From Ruania alkalisoli (lineage in GTDB: Bacteria > Actinomycetota > Actinomycetes > Actinomycetales > Beutenbergiaceae), in NCBI RefSeq assembly GCF_014960965.1, contig NZ_CP063169.1, positions 3,629,581 through 3,693,580 of the forward strand: 64,000 nt of DNA. Reading direction: 5' to 3'. A program made the position numbers and the translations under genes. Shown piece after piece: positions 62,658 to 64,000 of this stretch (positions are counted from its first letter, which is position 1; each line of letters begins with the position of its first letter). The notes beneath the pieces were generated by a model. It ran no database searches. It was given only the letters and a program-made list of their open reading frames with translations, and had not been told where the DNA came from.

Positions 62658-63518
62658 TCAGAAGTGGGCACTGGACCACACGTACCCGGACTCACCCACC
62701 AGCTCGACCGCCATGACGCCGTCATCGGCCACGATCCACCGATTCGGTCCGTCGGCCTGCACCGACCACTGCCCTATCTCAGCGGTGCTGCCGTCGGCAT
62801 ACTCGACCATGCACGTGTAGACCATCCCCGGCGGGCCCTGCGCCACCTCGATCACCAGCATCGGGCCCTCAGAGCTGTCGCTACGCGCGACCTGCCCGAT
62901 CCGGTCGCCGTCGGAGGTCATCAGCGGAGCGCTCGCGGCAGCCACAGCCGGCGACGCCTCCTGGTCCAGGAGCTGCACCACGGCGCCCCCGAGCACCAGA
63001 CCCAGCAACCATGCCGCTGCCACGGCCAGCAGCGCCCGACGGCGTCCCCACCCTCGAGCGATGCGGTCACCATCAGCAGTGGTCACCTCCCCTGGCTCCG
63101 GCTCGGTCACTGCCGGCTCGTCGCGCAACCGTGCCAGGACGCGCGCCTCGAAGTCCGGGGAGGCCGAGTGCCGGGGCACGGCGGGCAGGAGCTGTTCGAT
63201 CACGTCCGCATGTTCGTCGTACTCGCGACGACACACGCCACAGTGCGGCAGGTGAGCGCTGACCCGGGCACGGAGGTCGGAGTCGGCGTGGTCGAGCGCC
63301 ACCTCGAGCAGCTGGTCCTCGTCGGGGTGCCAGTCGCCGGGCGCGTGGCTATCGGAGGGTCCGCCGCCGGAGGATCCGCCAGCCGAAGGCCGGTTCCCGG
63401 ACGGGTGGCCACCCGTGTGCCCAGGGCGCCCGGGGAGCTCACGGTCACCAGGGCCGTCCGAGGCCCCCGGGTCTGGGTGACGATCGTCCTCAGGGCGAGG
63501 GCCGCCGTCGGGGTTCAT
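62658..63518 (-). CDS. Zinc-binding anti-sigma factor (RskA-like)
   Basis: 286 residues. A long Gly/Pro/Asp-rich head (about 1-68) precedes the anti-sigma zinc motif HLPHCGVC (His-x3-Cys-x2-Cys), then a single membrane helix (about 165-187) and an outer RskA-type domain. It holds the ECF sigma factor at the membrane until regulated proteolysis. ATG behind AAGGAGG, overlapping the sigma stop by 4 nt. Confidence 0.9.
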   Translation of the reverse strand: MNPDGGPRPEDDRHPDPGASDGPGDRELPGRPGHTGGHPSGNRPSAGGSSGGGPSDSHAPGDWHPDEDQLLEVALDHADSDLRARVSAHLPHCGVCRREYDEHADVIEQLLPAVPRHSASPDFEARVLARLRDEPAVTEPEPGEVTTADGDRIARGWGRRRALLAVAAAWLLGLVLGGAVVQLLDQEASPAVAAASAPLMTSDGDRIGQVARSDSSEGPMLVIEVAQGPPGMVYTCMVEYADGSTAEIGQWSVQADGPNRWIVADDGVMAVELVGESGYVWSSAHF

Positions 63519-64000
63519 GCTCGACCTCCTTCCTGGACCTCGCGACGCAGTCGGCGCAAACCGTCGCGGATGCGCGTCTTGGCGGTGCCGAGCGGGATGT
63601 TCTCGACCTGGCTGACCTCGGCCGCCGTGCAACCGGCAAGCACGGCCAGCACGACCGCGCGCGCCTGCTCCGGAGAGAGATGGTGCAATCGGCGCACCGC
63701 ACGATCGGCCTCGATCCGGTGCATCGCGGTCTCCTCCAGGTCGGGTGCGGTGCTGGTGGTCTCGTGCAGCAACTGGTGCAGGATGCCGTCGTCGGTGGGG
63801 GTGCTGCGGCGGGCGCGAACCGCATCGATGGCCGCATTGCGGGCGATCGTGAGGATCCAGGTGAGCACCGAGGCGCGTCGTGGGTCGTAGCCGCCGGCCG
63901 CGCCCCAGGCACGCAGGAAGACCTCCTGGCTCACGTCCTCCGCGAGCGCAGGATCCCTGGTGATGCTCACCGCCATGCCGTACACCGCCCGCTGGAACCG
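63515..64000 (-). CDS. ECF RNA polymerase sigma factor (SigK/SigL-like), C-terminal part
   Basis: The frame continues through the window edge, so the N-terminus is missing. Region 2 shows as ALAEDVSQEVFLRAW and VLTWILTIARNAAID; region 4 as LPLGTAKTRIRDGLRRL with HHLSPEQARAVVLAVLAGCT before it. Overlaps the RskA-like gene by 4 nt. The downstream cupredoxin and membrane genes may be targets or partners, as SigK-type systems often control secreted redox proteins (inference). Confidence 0.92.
   Translation of the reverse strand, partial: RFQRAVYGMAVSITRDPALAEDVSQEVFLRAWGAAGGYDPRRASVLTWILTIARNAAIDAVRARRSTPTDDGILHQLLHETTSTAPDLEETAMHRIEADRAVRRLHHLSPEQARAVVLAVLAGCTAAEVSQVENIPLGTAKTRIRDGLRRLRREVQEGGRA

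Noticed and set aside
1-64000. Prophage, transposon, integrase or restriction/defence genes
   Set aside because: No transposase, integrase, phage structural, methylase or CRISPR gene was recognised on either strand; base composition looks even except for short AT-rich promoter regions near 3330, 18355 and 32310.

Overview
The window is high-GC DNA from an actinomycete. Four things point to Actinomycetota: a mycothiol synthase (mshD), a ppk-mutT1 pair, a GlnR-type regulator, and many leaderless genes with a TANNNT box 6-8 nt before the start codon. Gene content (LacI-regulated sugar loci, araBDA, an LPxTG surface protein) fits Micrococcales, but the genus is inference only. Almost all of the sequence is coding.

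Region 1 (1-9761) is carbohydrate uptake and catabolism. On the minus strand lie a cytosolic sulfatase, a sugar-binding lipoprotein and the first part of an ABC permease. They share a palindromic operator and sit beside a LacI regulator, suggesting a locus for a sulfated sugar. Next come araB-araD-araA with a second LacI regulator. Region 2 (9903-18314) holds stress and regulatory genes: a membrane glutaredoxin-like protein, an ArsR/AHSA1 pair with a perfect operator, a DEAD-box helicase, a third LacI, a MarR/MFS exporter pair, an SGNH hydrolase and an RpiR regulator preceded by a leaderless upstream ORF. Region 3 (18466-32335) holds a cell-wall-anchored serine hydrolase related to beta-lactamases, clpC, an IMPACT protein, an MFS transporter, and a 2036-residue secreted protein joining a PHP domain, a purple-acid-phosphatase-like domain and three GLUG-repeat modules. 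A decayed macrodomain gene lies just upstream of it.

Region 4 (32804-39314) is a compact minus-strand set with overlapping starts: ygfZ, a FUSC-type membrane protein, threonine aldolase, DUF2516, asparaginase II and dtd. A nitrobindin-like gene and a membrane protein follow. Region 5 (39445-53424) centres on phosphate: a GlnR-like regulator, the low-affinity Pit system, the high-affinity pstSCAB operon behind a PHO-box-like repeat, ppk and mutT1, then mshD and a D-threonine-aldolase-like enzyme. Region 6 (53501-58597) is the assimilatory sulfate reduction operon sir-cysH-cysD-cysN. A leaderless small ORF ending in Cys-x-Cys-x-Cys precedes it, matching the cysteine-responsive attenuators described in mycobacteria. 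Region 7 (58684-64000) has a sugar-lactone oxidase, a transglutaminase-like protein, a voltage-sensor-like membrane protein, tRNA-Lys(UUU), a cupredoxin lipoprotein and an ECF sigma/anti-sigma pair that runs off the window.

Intergenic regions carry many long near-perfect inverted repeats without T-tracts. At least two share a conserved nested core (GTGCCA-N4-TGGCAC) and form a small dispersed repeat family. The best candidates for new biology are the Cys-rich leader, the upstream ORF coupled to rpiR, the three-module phosphoesterase and the palindromic repeat family.
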